Below are positions 1-6,501 of a stretch of 54,035 nt of DNA, one piece after another. Under the pieces are notes generated by a model. It did no database searches, was not told where the DNA came from, and saw only the letters and a program-made list of their open reading frames with translations. The position numbers and the translations under genes were made by a program. How positions within the stretch are numbered: position 1 is the stretch's first letter; each line of letters starts with the position of its first letter. The DNA is from Arthrobacter silvisoli (GTDB taxonomy: Bacteria > Actinomycetota > Actinomycetes > Actinomycetales > Micrococcaceae), in assembly GCF_003369445.1 (NCBI RefSeq), contig NZ_QRCU01000074.1, positions 1-54,035 on the forward strand, written 5' to 3'.

Positions 1-52
1 GTAGCCCGGGAACAGGATGCCGTGAGAAGCCCCGGGGCCAGAAATAACCGTC

Positions 53-121
53 CTACCGGGGCCAAATAGAGTTGACATACTCATTCGGGCGACGCTTCTT
101 CGGTCCTTCGGTTTCTGACAT
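53..121 (-). CDS. tiny basic peptide (22 aa), end of lysogeny operon
   Basis: A 22-codon reading frame starts with ATG 28 bases after the ImmA-like gene and is preceded by a strong ribosome binding site (GGAGGGGA, about 4 bases before ATG). The peptide has a Lys-Lys-Arg-Arg stretch and ends in Trp-Pro-Arg before TAG. No family is recognised. The good ribosome binding site and the operon position support translation; the length argues for caution. It could be a leader for a gene further left, where the integrase is expected. Confidence 0.35.
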   Translation of the reverse strand: MSETEGPKKRRPNEYVNSIWPR

Positions 122-147
122 GGCTTCCCCTCCATGGTCTGATGCGA

Positions 148-558
148 TTAGAGCTGCTGCAGCTCCACTTTGAATAGGATCAGCAACTCTTCCTCAGTGA
201 GGTTGGCGAAGCGATCCCGCAGGACTTCGGGAGTGACCCAAAGCTCATCCGCCAGCTCATTGAAACTGATCCGACTGGACCAGCTGAGGGCTTTGGCGAG
301 GTGGTCTAGTCGGACCAGACGGCGTGCGGCCTCGGCCCGCACTTTCGCCTCGACGCCCGGAGGCTGGCAGCCCTCGTGGGCGTGCTCGATATGGATCAGC
401 TCGTGGGTGAGCGCGCAGCGCCTCTCAACCTGGCTCAGGCGTTTATCGAGCCAGATTACATCGCGTCCATTGGTGCGCCCAGGCACACCATCGGGCATTG
501 AAACCCAAGACAAACGGATATGAGCTAGCGCATTAAGAATCCCCCACGGATGAAACAC
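148..558 (-). CDS. ImmA/IrrE-like metallopeptidase
   Basis: This 136-aa protein carries the zinc metalloprotease motif HELIH at residues 52-56 inside ALTHELIHIEHAH, with E76 a possible third zinc ligand. ImmA/IrrE proteins of this size cleave or inactivate phage and ICE repressors after DNA damage. The gene ends the leftward operon that begins with the predicted repressor, which fits a role in controlling lysogeny. The start is GTG at 558; there is no clear ribosome binding site, but the Phe-x-Pro-Trp beginning is typical of this actinobacterial subfamily. That it cleaves this repressor is inference. Confidence 0.75.
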   Translation of the reverse strand: MFHPWGILNALAHIRLSWVSMPDGVPGRTNGRDVIWLDKRLSQVERRCALTHELIHIEHAHEGCQPPGVEAKVRAEAARRLVRLDHLAKALSWSSRISFNELADELWVTPEVLRDRFANLTEEELLILFKVELQQL

Positions 559-588
559 TGGCCGATCGTAGCGCGCCCCTAGGACACT

Positions 589-1590
589 TTAGACCTCAAG
601 CTCGGGATCGTCGTCCGCCCGAACAATGTCATTCAGGGAACCTTCCCAGGTTCTGATGTTGCGAGCCTTTAGAGAGCGAGAAGGGGCGCGTCCGGGCGCC
701 TGAGTGATAGTCATGGAAGCGTCGATCTCGACTAGATCATCTGGATTCCACTCGGCCCATGGACGCCCCCCAAGGTCGGAGACGTCAATTCCCACCTTCC
801 CGAATTCGGAATCGAGCAGTTCCCATTTCTGGCCATGGCTGACTGTGCGAAGCACCCCGTGGACTTGGACGTCTTCGGCGTCTAGCTTTTGCCCCGAGAT
901 TAGGCGCGCAATCCAAACAGCGTCCCTGGACGAAAGACTAAAATCGACCGTGGCATGCAGAGGCTGGGCCCACGTGAATTCCATGTTGAACCGGCTCCCG
1001 GAAGTGACCTGAGCGAACACTTTCAATGCACTCGCTACTCGAGGACCTAGCTCTCGGACTTCGGCAGAAAACCGTTCGGTGAGTCCCGATTCTTGTTCTG
1101 TCGCGGCGTGCATGAGAACGCCCAGGGACGTCATCACTTCATCAACCAACTGGCTGTCGGTCTCGTTGATAATTTCGCCTCTGCGTCGGAGTTCGCTAAT
1201 TGGATCGACCTTCGGCGCGAGGTCAAGAATGATGGAGCCCTGTCGGGGTGCCGCACGCAGGCCGAGGACAGTCTTGTTGCTGATGTCGCTCGGGATGCGT
1301 CCTCGTATAGCTTTGAACCCGCGCAAGGACGCACCGACGCTCGAAACCAGTTTTTGAAGTGCTGACCCCATAAGGGAGACATCTTCAAGTGAAGCTTCGT
1401 GTCCGTCGACGCCCGGACCCGTTAGGCGCATTGCACCGGCTGAGGGTGCTGTCCGAGCCAGCTCGTGGTGCCCGGCATGTCGTTCTATGCTCACTCGGCC
1501 GAGGTCGGTGGAAGAAAGAACCGGCTGCCCTTCGATTTGGTCCTTGAACAGCGCGAAGAGCTCGGCGTTGCTGTCAGGCAGTGAAACCAT
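589..1590 (-). CDS. hypothetical protein, partner of the DUF6932-type nucleotidyltransferase
   Basis: This 333-aa soluble protein belongs to no family I recognise. The frame is open further upstream to 1932, but the start is best placed at ATG 1590: a GGAGG site lies about 8 bases before it, and the upstream extension would only overlap the real nucleotidyltransferase gene in another frame. The start overlaps the end of that gene by 17 bases, so the two are translationally coupled and probably work together. The sequence shows no signal peptide, membrane segment or obvious catalytic motif. The C-terminal half (from about residue 210) reads as beta-rich with conserved-looking Trp and Asp residues. 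Confidence 0.7.
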   Translation of the reverse strand: MVSLPDSNAELFALFKDQIEGQPVLSSTDLGRVSIERHAGHHELARTAPSAGAMRLTGPGVDGHEASLEDVSLMGSALQKLVSSVGASLRGFKAIRGRIPSDISNKTVLGLRAAPRQGSIILDLAPKVDPISELRRRGEIINETDSQLVDEVMTSLGVLMHAATEQESGLTERFSAEVRELGPRVASALKVFAQVTSGSRFNMEFTWAQPLHATVDFSLSSRDAVWIARLISGQKLDAEDVQVHGVLRTVSHGQKWELLDSEFGKVGIDVSDLGGRPWAEWNPDDLVEIDASMTITQAPGRAPSRSLKARNIRTWEGSLNDIVRADDDPELEV

Positions 1591-2131
1591 CCAGAACCAC
1601 CTCCACATATCCGCGCACTGGCAGTGCGTCCTCTTCCGTTGCCAACGTCTTGCGGTCGGCTTTATACCGTTGCAGCCAGTCGTCCCAATACCCGCGATTG
1701 GCAAGTTCGATGTGGTCCCGGTCTGTCTCGGGTCCGTTGCTCGGTCGAGGCCTCCATGGCAGCACGTACGAATCAACGCAGAGCCCCTTTTGCTTGAAGA
1801 CTCCACCACCGGCGAACAGGCCCACTGTCTGCTTTGCCTGTTCATCTTGCAATTGATCGTACTCTTTGGCTCTGACGATATAGACGGCATCGACATCCGA
1901 GGGCTTTTCCTTTGACGACAGAAAGGATCCACCGATCCAGACAGCGGCGACCGGTACCACTGAACGCAGCCAAGAGGTCGTCTGCTGGAAGTGGGACCAG
2001 ACTTCTTGCCGGTGCGTTATCCCGTAATCGGCGGGGGGACAGTATTTCTCAGCAACCTGTTCCATGGTCCAGCGATGACGGCCGGGGGCCAGGAAGTCGT
2101 CTGAGATCTGACCATTCAATTTGTCCCCCAT
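1574..2131 (-). CDS. DUF6932-like nucleotidyltransferase-fold protein
   Basis: This 185-aa protein has the hallmark of minimal nucleotidyltransferases: GGS at residues 67-69 followed by the metal-binding pair D79-x-D81 (IGGSF...SDVDAVYIV). The N-terminal APGRHRWTMEQV stretch resembles the opening of DUF6932 proteins. Enzymes of this fold transfer NMPs to proteins, RNA or small molecules, and occur in toxin-antitoxin and defence modules; the substrate here is unknown. The ATG at 2131 follows AAAGAG. It overlaps the next gene by 17 bases. Its place in the repressor operon suggests expression in the lysogen and a host-benefit or exclusion role, which is inference. Confidence 0.7.
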   Translation of the reverse strand: MGDKLNGQISDDFLAPGRHRWTMEQVAEKYCPPADYGITHRQEVWSHFQQTTSWLRSVVPVAAVWIGGSFLSSKEKPSDVDAVYIVRAKEYDQLQDEQAKQTVGLFAGGGVFKQKGLCVDSYVLPWRPRPSNGPETDRDHIELANRGYWDDWLQRYKADRKTLATEEDALPVRGYVEVVLDGFTA

Positions 2132-2203
2132 TATTGCCGCTCTTTCAATCCCTAGATACTGTGCAATTCTCGACTGCGGTTGCTCGAAGTCAACCTTCCA
2201 TAG

Positions 2204-3280
2204 TTACTTGCCTAGTAGCTTGGCGGCTACAGCTGCGGCGTTTTCCATTGCGCCCGCTGACGGGGCGACCGATGGCTCGCCCTTCATTGCCGGGTGATCG
2301 CCGAAGGCCCGCAGCGCGAAGGACTTTCTGAGATCATCCTTGACCGCCGAGTTATCGATGGGTGCGAGGTATGCCTCGAACGTCTTGAGTTGGACAGCCA
2401 GGGCGCCGGCCCAGTTTGCCAAGCTCCGGTGGTGGTGCGCCGGCCGCGCAAAGTAACCGGCTAGACCGAAGATTGCCGCGGTTACGATCACCCGTTGTAG
2501 CAGATGCACATAATCCGACGGTTCGATCTCGAATACGCCAAATTCCGGTAGCACCAGAAACGCCGCAGTCGTTAGGCCTGCAACAACGCCGCCTGCAATT
2601 GTCGCCCATCTGAATCCGTTGGCCGAGGTTTTTTCGCTCGCTGCCAACTCGGCATAGAAGGAGGACAGTGCAGCATCGCCCGCGGTGCCCGCTGCGGTCG
2701 AAGCCGACGAGGCTGAGGTTTCTGCGGTCTCGGCAGATGCTTCAGCTTTCGCGACCGCGTCTTTGGCCTTCTCTACCGCCCTGGAAAGCTCGCTTGCTTT
2801 CTCAATCTGGCTAAGTGTCAGGCCTACTCCCTGCATTTCCCCAAGGAGGCGCAGCGCGGCCGTTGGCCCAAGGAACTCGGAAAAGCGTCCTTCCGCCCGC
2901 TCCACAGCCGTCCGGATCTCGCGCTGCAAGCCAATTGTCGTGACGTTGACGTACTGCAAGTTCGAGCTGGTCGAAAGGTAGCTTCGTAGGTGGTGAATTT
3001 TGCTTTCAATGCTCTGCAGCGTGTCGTCTGTGACCGGCTGCCGTCCACGAAGGTTTATTGGTGCCTTGACGTAGGCCTCAGCGACCAGTTCCCCTCCAAG
3101 TAATGAACTCAGGAGGGTCAGCGTGTTACTAAGGGCCTCCGAATCGATACCATCCTCGGGCAATGTGTTACCGAGGAGCCCCTGCAGGTCCCGTAGGAAT
3201 CGGTCAACTATCTCGCGAACCCTGCGGAGGTTCTCAGCGCGGACCTCGTACTCTGCCATTGCATTCCCAGGCAGTTCCAT
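2204..3280 (-). CDS. membrane protein with long Ala-rich helix (358 aa)
   Basis: The first 220 residues are soluble and helical. Residues 155-200 form an Ala/Glu/Lys-rich stretch consistent with a coiled coil. Two hydrophobic segments follow (about 225-246 and 259-278), then a cytoplasmic-looking tail. No family is recognised. The ATG overlaps the repressor stop (TGATG) and has a GGAGGAG site about 6 bases upstream, so it is co-translated with the repressor. A membrane anchor plus helical sensor fits a superinfection-exclusion or abortive-infection effector, but this is inference from position and topology only. Confidence 0.7.
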   Translation of the reverse strand: MELPGNAMAEYEVRAENLRRVREIVDRFLRDLQGLLGNTLPEDGIDSEALSNTLTLLSSLLGGELVAEAYVKAPINLRGRQPVTDDTLQSIESKIHHLRSYLSTSSNLQYVNVTTIGLQREIRTAVERAEGRFSEFLGPTAALRLLGEMQGVGLTLSQIEKASELSRAVEKAKDAVAKAEASAETAETSASSASTAAGTAGDAALSSFYAELAASEKTSANGFRWATIAGGVVAGLTTAAFLVLPEFGVFEIEPSDYVHLLQRVIVTAAIFGLAGYFARPAHHHRSLANWAGALAVQLKTFEAYLAPIDNSAVKDDLRKSFALRAFGDHPAMKGEPSVAPSAGAMENAAAVAAKLLGK

Positions 3281-3912
3281 CAGGACTCTCCTCCTTCTGG
3301 ATGACCTTCCTGTGACTCTTCGCCTCGTTCATCCCATTCGCGCTGGCGCTCGATGTGCCTGGTCGAGCCGCCGCTGTACGCGGCGAGGTCCTGCCAGTTG
3401 TCCGGAAGGGGAATGTTCCCGTTCTCGTCCTCGTCCGGGTGCTTCACGGCGCGCAGCCGGCGCTCACCCGTCTTCTGTCCAGCGCCAGGGTCACCGGGTT
3501 CGGCGTCCTGGTCTCTGACGTCGGCCGGCTGTTCGGGGTCTTCGGTGCTACTTGCATTGGCGTTCTTCTCCAGGTCCACGAGGACCCGCGCCATTTCGAT
3601 GATGACTTTTCGCGACTTCGGCGAAAGGTTATCGACTCCGGGCGGCAGGTCGTCGGCAAACGGGGGACCGGGGACAGGCTGTCCCGCGGCAGTGAACGCA
3701 ACCGCTTCGCTGACGCCGGCGAGCCAGGCGATCGCTCGGATGGTCTCGGTAGTGGGTGCGGACTTGTAGGCACCCGTCCGGATATTGCCAAGCGTCGTGC
3801 CAGCAAGCCTGAAGCCATGCTCCTGGGCCTTGAAGCTCAGTTGGCGGATCGAGGTGTCGTGGCGCCGTACGGCGAGGTCCACGAGATCCCGGAGGCTCTG
3901 CGGTTGATTCAC
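3280..3912 (-). CDS. putative immunity repressor (HTH N-terminal domain)
   Basis: This 210-aa protein has an N-terminal DNA-binding domain: the stretch SIRQLSFKAQ...TLGNIRTGAY...ETIRAIAWLAGVSE has the helix pattern of XRE-like repressors. A long charged C-terminal tail follows. The start chosen is GTG at 3912, preceded by GGGGAGAG; an ATG at 3987 would add 25 residues but lies inside the operator region. It is transcribed away from the Cro-like gene across a 175-base region with three palindromes, the classic layout of a lysogeny switch. It heads the operon with the membrane, nucleotidyltransferase and ImmA-like genes. Confidence 0.65.
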   Translation of the reverse strand: MNQPQSLRDLVDLAVRRHDTSIRQLSFKAQEHGFRLAGTTLGNIRTGAYKSAPTTETIRAIAWLAGVSEAVAFTAAGQPVPGPPFADDLPPGVDNLSPKSRKVIIEMARVLVDLEKNANASSTEDPEQPADVRDQDAEPGDPGAGQKTGERRLRAVKHPDEDENGNIPLPDNWQDLAAYSGGSTRHIERQREWDERGEESQEGHPEGGES

Positions 3913-3969
3913 GACGCCGACTCTCCCCTGTGACTTGGCGCTTTTGGAAGTTCCAAACACCAAACGAAA

Positions 3970-3984
3970 AACAAGTAACTTGTT
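3970..3984. promoter_or_regulatory. operator palindrome O1
   Basis: AACAAGT-A-ACTTGTT is a perfect 15-bp palindrome on the repressor side of the switch region. Its half-site ACAAGT recurs in the two palindromes to its right, so it is probably bound by the repressor or the Cro-like protein. Its arms are in the opposite order from the other two sites. Confidence 0.6.
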
Positions 3985-4014
3985 CATCTTTGCAGACGGC
4001 GCCCGGGAAAGTCC

Positions 4015-4033
4015 GCTTGTCGTGTTTACAAGT
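4015..4033. promoter_or_regulatory. operator palindrome O2
   Basis: GCTTGT-N7-ACAAGT has the same half-sites and the same 7-base spacer as O3. It overlaps the proposed -35 element of the rightward early promoter, so binding here would block transcription of the early operon. Confidence 0.65.
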
Positions 4034-4054
4034 AGATGTAAAACGCGCTACAGT
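4025..4054 (+). promoter_or_regulatory. rightward early promoter
   Basis: TTTACA (4025-4030) and TACAGT (4049-4054) are separated by 18 bases and resemble -35 and -10 elements. The expected transcription start, near 4060, falls inside O3. The promoter would drive the Cro-like gene and the coupled early operon. It rests on motif match and context only. Confidence 0.55.
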
Positions 4055-4055
4055 G

Positions 4056-4076
4056 CACTTGTCATTCCAACAAGTG
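4056..4076. promoter_or_regulatory. operator palindrome O3
   Basis: CACTTGT-N7-ACAAGTG is a perfect palindrome with 7-base arms. It sits over the predicted transcription start of the early promoter and ends just before the ribosome binding site of the Cro-like gene. Confidence 0.65.
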
Positions 4077-4087
4077 GAGGTGTAGAA

Positions 4088-4441
4088 ATGGTTCTGCAAG
4101 CAACAAGGCGGCGCCCGCCGCAAAATCGGAAGGATGTTTGGATGAAGGTCATCGACCCAGCCCGCATCCGTCGCTGGCGAAAGCAAGAGCGCTATTCGCA
4201 GGCCCAGCTCGGAATGCTGGTCCGGCGATCGCAGAACACCATCCACCTTCTTGAGACTGGCGGTATGAAGACCTGTACGGAAGGTCTTGCCCTCGCGCTC
4301 GCGGCGCGTCTCGGCGTGCCCTGGGAGGAGCTGTTCGAAGCGGAAGAGCATGATGTTTTGCATCGAATTACAAATGCGCCAAAGCGCGTTTCGAGCAAAG
4401 CGCCGAATGAGGGGCCCCACTCGAGGAAGATCCCGGCATGA
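4088..4441 (+). CDS. Cro-like XRE family regulator
   Basis: This 117-aa protein has a helix-turn-helix of the XRE type: IRRWRKQERYSQAQLGMLVRRSQNTIHLLETGG, around residues 26-58, followed by the usual LALALAARLGVPWEELFE helix. It is the first gene of the rightward operon and diverges from the repressor, so it is the expected Cro-type antirepressor or early regulator. The ATG at 4088 follows GGAGG; an internal ATG at 4142 is an alternative start. Its stop overlaps the next start (ATGA). Confidence 0.8.
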   Translation: MVLQATRRRPPQNRKDVWMKVIDPARIRRWRKQERYSQAQLGMLVRRSQNTIHLLETGGMKTCTEGLALALAARLGVPWEELFEAEEHDVLHRITNAPKRVSSKAPNEGPHSRKIPA

Positions 4442-4713
4442 GCAGCGGCCCTGGCTACAACACGGCGTGGCTCGCCAAGGCTCCGGAGAGCTGGAACCGC
4501 GTGGAGCTGCTGCGTTGGAACTCGGAAGCGATCAGTCTCGTCGCGCTGACCTCGGACTACGACCGCGAGAACATCACGTTCCCGGTCTCCGACCTCGACG
4601 CCATGATCGACCTACTCCAGCACGCGAAGACCGCGCTCGCGGATCTCAACAAAGACCCCGGTGCGGCGGCATCTTCCCCCGCTGCCGTCGCACCGGTTAT
4701 TCCCCAGGCATAG
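4438..4713 (+). CDS. hypothetical early protein (91 aa)
   Basis: The gene overlaps the Cro-like gene by four bases (ATGA) and encodes a soluble, acidic protein. A Pro/Ala-rich tail starts near residue 72. No family is recognised. Codon use and coupling to the operon support it as real. Confidence 0.65.
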   Translation: MSSGPGYNTAWLAKAPESWNRVELLRWNSEAISLVALTSDYDRENITFPVSDLDAMIDLLQHAKTALADLNKDPGAAASSPAAVAPVIPQA

Positions 4714-4781
4714 GAATGGCCCTCACCTGGTCGCAACAGATGAGGGCCGAGAAATACCGATCACCAAAGAAAGGAACTTCC

Positions 4782-5030
4782 ATGGGAAGCGTAGCAACAT
4801 TCCCCGGCCCGAGAGAGGCCAAGGCCGACGGGCGCGGGGTTACCGCGCTGCTGACGATCATCGACGCGGCCGAGGTCCTTGGCGTCTCCAAGCATTACGT
4901 GCAGGACCGGATCAAGGATGGCGAGCTTCGCATCGTCGAGCTCGGATCGAACATCCGTGCCAAGCTCCGTGTGCGCGCCGACGACCTGCAGGCCTTCATC
5001 GACGGCCGCACCTCGGCAGGTGCCGCATGA
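4782..5030 (+). CDS. MerR/excisionase-type helix-turn-helix protein
   Basis: This 82-aa protein contains LTIIDAAEVLGVSKHYVQDRIKDGELRIVELG, the winged-helix pattern of excisionase-family (helix_turn_helix_17) proteins, followed by RVRADDLQAFIDGR. Such proteins act as excisionases (Xis), bending DNA at att sites, or as early regulators. The ATG at 4782 has AAGGAA about 6 bases upstream. Its place early in the rightward operon fits Xis, but no integrase is present in the window to pair it with. Confidence 0.75.
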   Translation: MGSVATFPGPREAKADGRGVTALLTIIDAAEVLGVSKHYVQDRIKDGELRIVELGSNIRAKLRVRADDLQAFIDGRTSAGAA

Positions 5031-5587
5031 CGGCGACGACCGAGCGCGAGCTGCTGCCGCGCAACCTCTATTTCGATGCGGTGGACCGCCAGCTTTACAC
5101 CGAGGGCCTCGCGACGAAGGTGATCCCGTCGGAGGTCGGACGCCGGCACAAGCTGCTGCAGACCTCGATCAAAGACGCCGAGCAGCTGATCGCGGCTTTC
5201 CGCTCGGCGTACCACTTCGACCGCCCGGGGAATATCGAGCTGGTCCTTCCGCAGATCGCGGACACCCTGGACGACCTGACCAAGCACGCCCGGAACTTCA
5301 TCGCCGACGTCGAGACCAGCGCGGAGCGCTACCGCCGCGTGAACCGGTCAATCAACTTGGCCGATGGGGATCCCGCCGAACCCGCGGACACTGCCGTCGA
5401 GCCTGACCCTATGGCTCCGGCAGCACCCGCAGAAGCTTCCTCGCCCGCGTCCGCCATCGCGGACGGGAAAACCATCCCCGCGCCGAAGCCCGGCCCGGGC
5501 CTGGTCAACATCGCGGTGTTCGACCCGGCCAAGTCGCCGGCCGCGCAGCTCTTCGAACTCGATCGAGCGATCGGAGCCAGAAGATGA
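5027..5587 (+). CDS. hypothetical early protein (186 aa)
   Basis: The ATG overlaps the preceding stop (ATGA). Residues 1-110 are charged and helical; residues 115-160 are Pro/Ala-rich and probably disordered. The C-terminus (VNIAVFDPAKSPAAQLFELD) looks structured again. No family is recognised; it is soluble with no membrane segment. Confidence 0.65.
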   Translation: MTATTERELLPRNLYFDAVDRQLYTEGLATKVIPSEVGRRHKLLQTSIKDAEQLIAAFRSAYHFDRPGNIELVLPQIADTLDDLTKHARNFIADVETSAERYRRVNRSINLADGDPAEPADTAVEPDPMAPAAPAEASSPASAIADGKTIPAPKPGPGLVNIAVFDPAKSPAAQLFELDRAIGARR

Positions 5588-5859
5588 GCAAGGCGCGCGT
5601 GAAGCGGTTCGCCGTCGTGCGGCCGATCGGGACCAAGCCGTTTCCGGAGCGGCCCGAGCTCTGCTACCGGGACAACCGGGAGCTGACCGAGCAGCTCGGG
5701 AACTTCGCAAAGCAGAAGTGGCCGGCTCCGCAGCAAGTGACGGTGGACGTCTTCGCGGAGCAGATCATTGTGGACGGCCGGGTGGCCGGCGATTACTCGC
5801 TGCACGAGCACCACAGCGGCGCGGACCGGACCGAGGCGCTGCCCGGAGTGGGAGCGTGA
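5584..5859 (+). CDS. hypothetical early protein (91 aa)
   Basis: Overlaps both neighbours by four bases (ATGA at its start, GTGA at its end). It is a basic, soluble protein with no recognised domain. The coupling supports expression as part of the early operon. Confidence 0.65.
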   Translation: MSKARVKRFAVVRPIGTKPFPERPELCYRDNRELTEQLGNFAKQKWPAPQQVTVDVFAEQIIVDGRVAGDYSLHEHHSGADRTEALPGVGA

Positions 5860-6041
5860 GGCGCCCGACGGCGCGGGTCGGCCGGAATCGCCGCCGCGTC
5901 TGCCTCTACACCACCGCGGTCCTGGTCGGCGCCGCCCTGTTCCTCACAGCCCCGATCGCCAATGGCCAGTACCTGGCCGGCCTGCTGCTGCTCCTCGCCG
6001 GCACTGGTGGCTTCGTCCTCGATTCCGAGCCGCAGCGGTGA
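5856..6041 (+). CDS. small membrane protein (61 aa)
   Basis: Starts with GTG overlapping the preceding stop. An Arg-rich N-terminus (about 14 residues) is followed by two short hydrophobic segments (about 17-33 and 39-54), giving a hairpin-like membrane protein with the positive end inside. No family is recognised. Confidence 0.55.
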   Translation: MRRPTARVGRNRRRVCLYTTAVLVGAALFLTAPIANGQYLAGLLLLLAGTGGFVLDSEPQR

Positions 6042-6157
6042 GCGCGTTCGACCACGCGCTGCTCCGCATCGAGTGGGGCATACGCGGCCTCGCGTGCCTG
6101 CTGCTGGCCGAGGTCATGCTCGAATCCGCGATCTACACCGCAGGGGGCACACTATGA
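6038..6157 (+). CDS. very small membrane protein (39 aa)
   Basis: A GTG start overlaps the previous stop (GTGA) and the stop overlaps the next ATG (ATGA), so it sits exactly in the coupled chain. One amphipathic-to-hydrophobic helix spans about residues 14-32. The exact overlaps on both sides are the main evidence that it is translated. Confidence 0.45.
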   Translation: MSAFDHALLRIEWGIRGLACLLLAEVMLESAIYTAGGTL

Positions 6158-6501
6158 CCAGACACGACGGCGGCGCCCCACCACCAGGCACCGCCCCAGC
6201 AACCCCCAGCGGGGACGCTGTCCCGGACTTTACTCAGAAGGCCCAGGAGAACGCCCACCACGAGGACCCCATCACGGAACAGGCATGGCTCGGCAACGAG
6301 CCCGACCTGTTCCCGTGCTGCGGCTCGTCACCGGCGTCCTCAGCCACTCGCCTCCTCCGCATCGAGCGGACCGCCCGCCGCGCCCTCACCGCCTTCGAGA
6401 ACGGCGAGTTCGAAGCCGGCGTCACCCACATTGAGAACACGCTCAGCCTTGCCATGCTGCACCGTGCTCTCGAACTGACCACCGAAGGACTCAAGCAATG
6501 A
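6154..6501 (+). CDS. hypothetical early protein (115 aa)
   Basis: Has a Pro-rich, disordered first third, and a helical second half (from about residue 65). A short CCGSS stretch lies near residues 55-59. No family is recognised. It overlaps the ParB gene start by four bases. Confidence 0.6.
   Translation: MTRHDGGAPPPGTAPATPSGDAVPDFTQKAQENAHHEDPITEQAWLGNEPDLFPCCGSSPASSATRLLRIERTARRALTAFENGEFEAGVTHIENTLSLAMLHRALELTTEGLKQ

Noticed and set aside
1591..1932. Upstream extension of the 333-aa lysogeny-operon protein to 447 aa
   Set aside because: It lies in another frame over the nucleotidyltransferase gene and its residues look random; the ATG at 1590 has a good GGAGG site.
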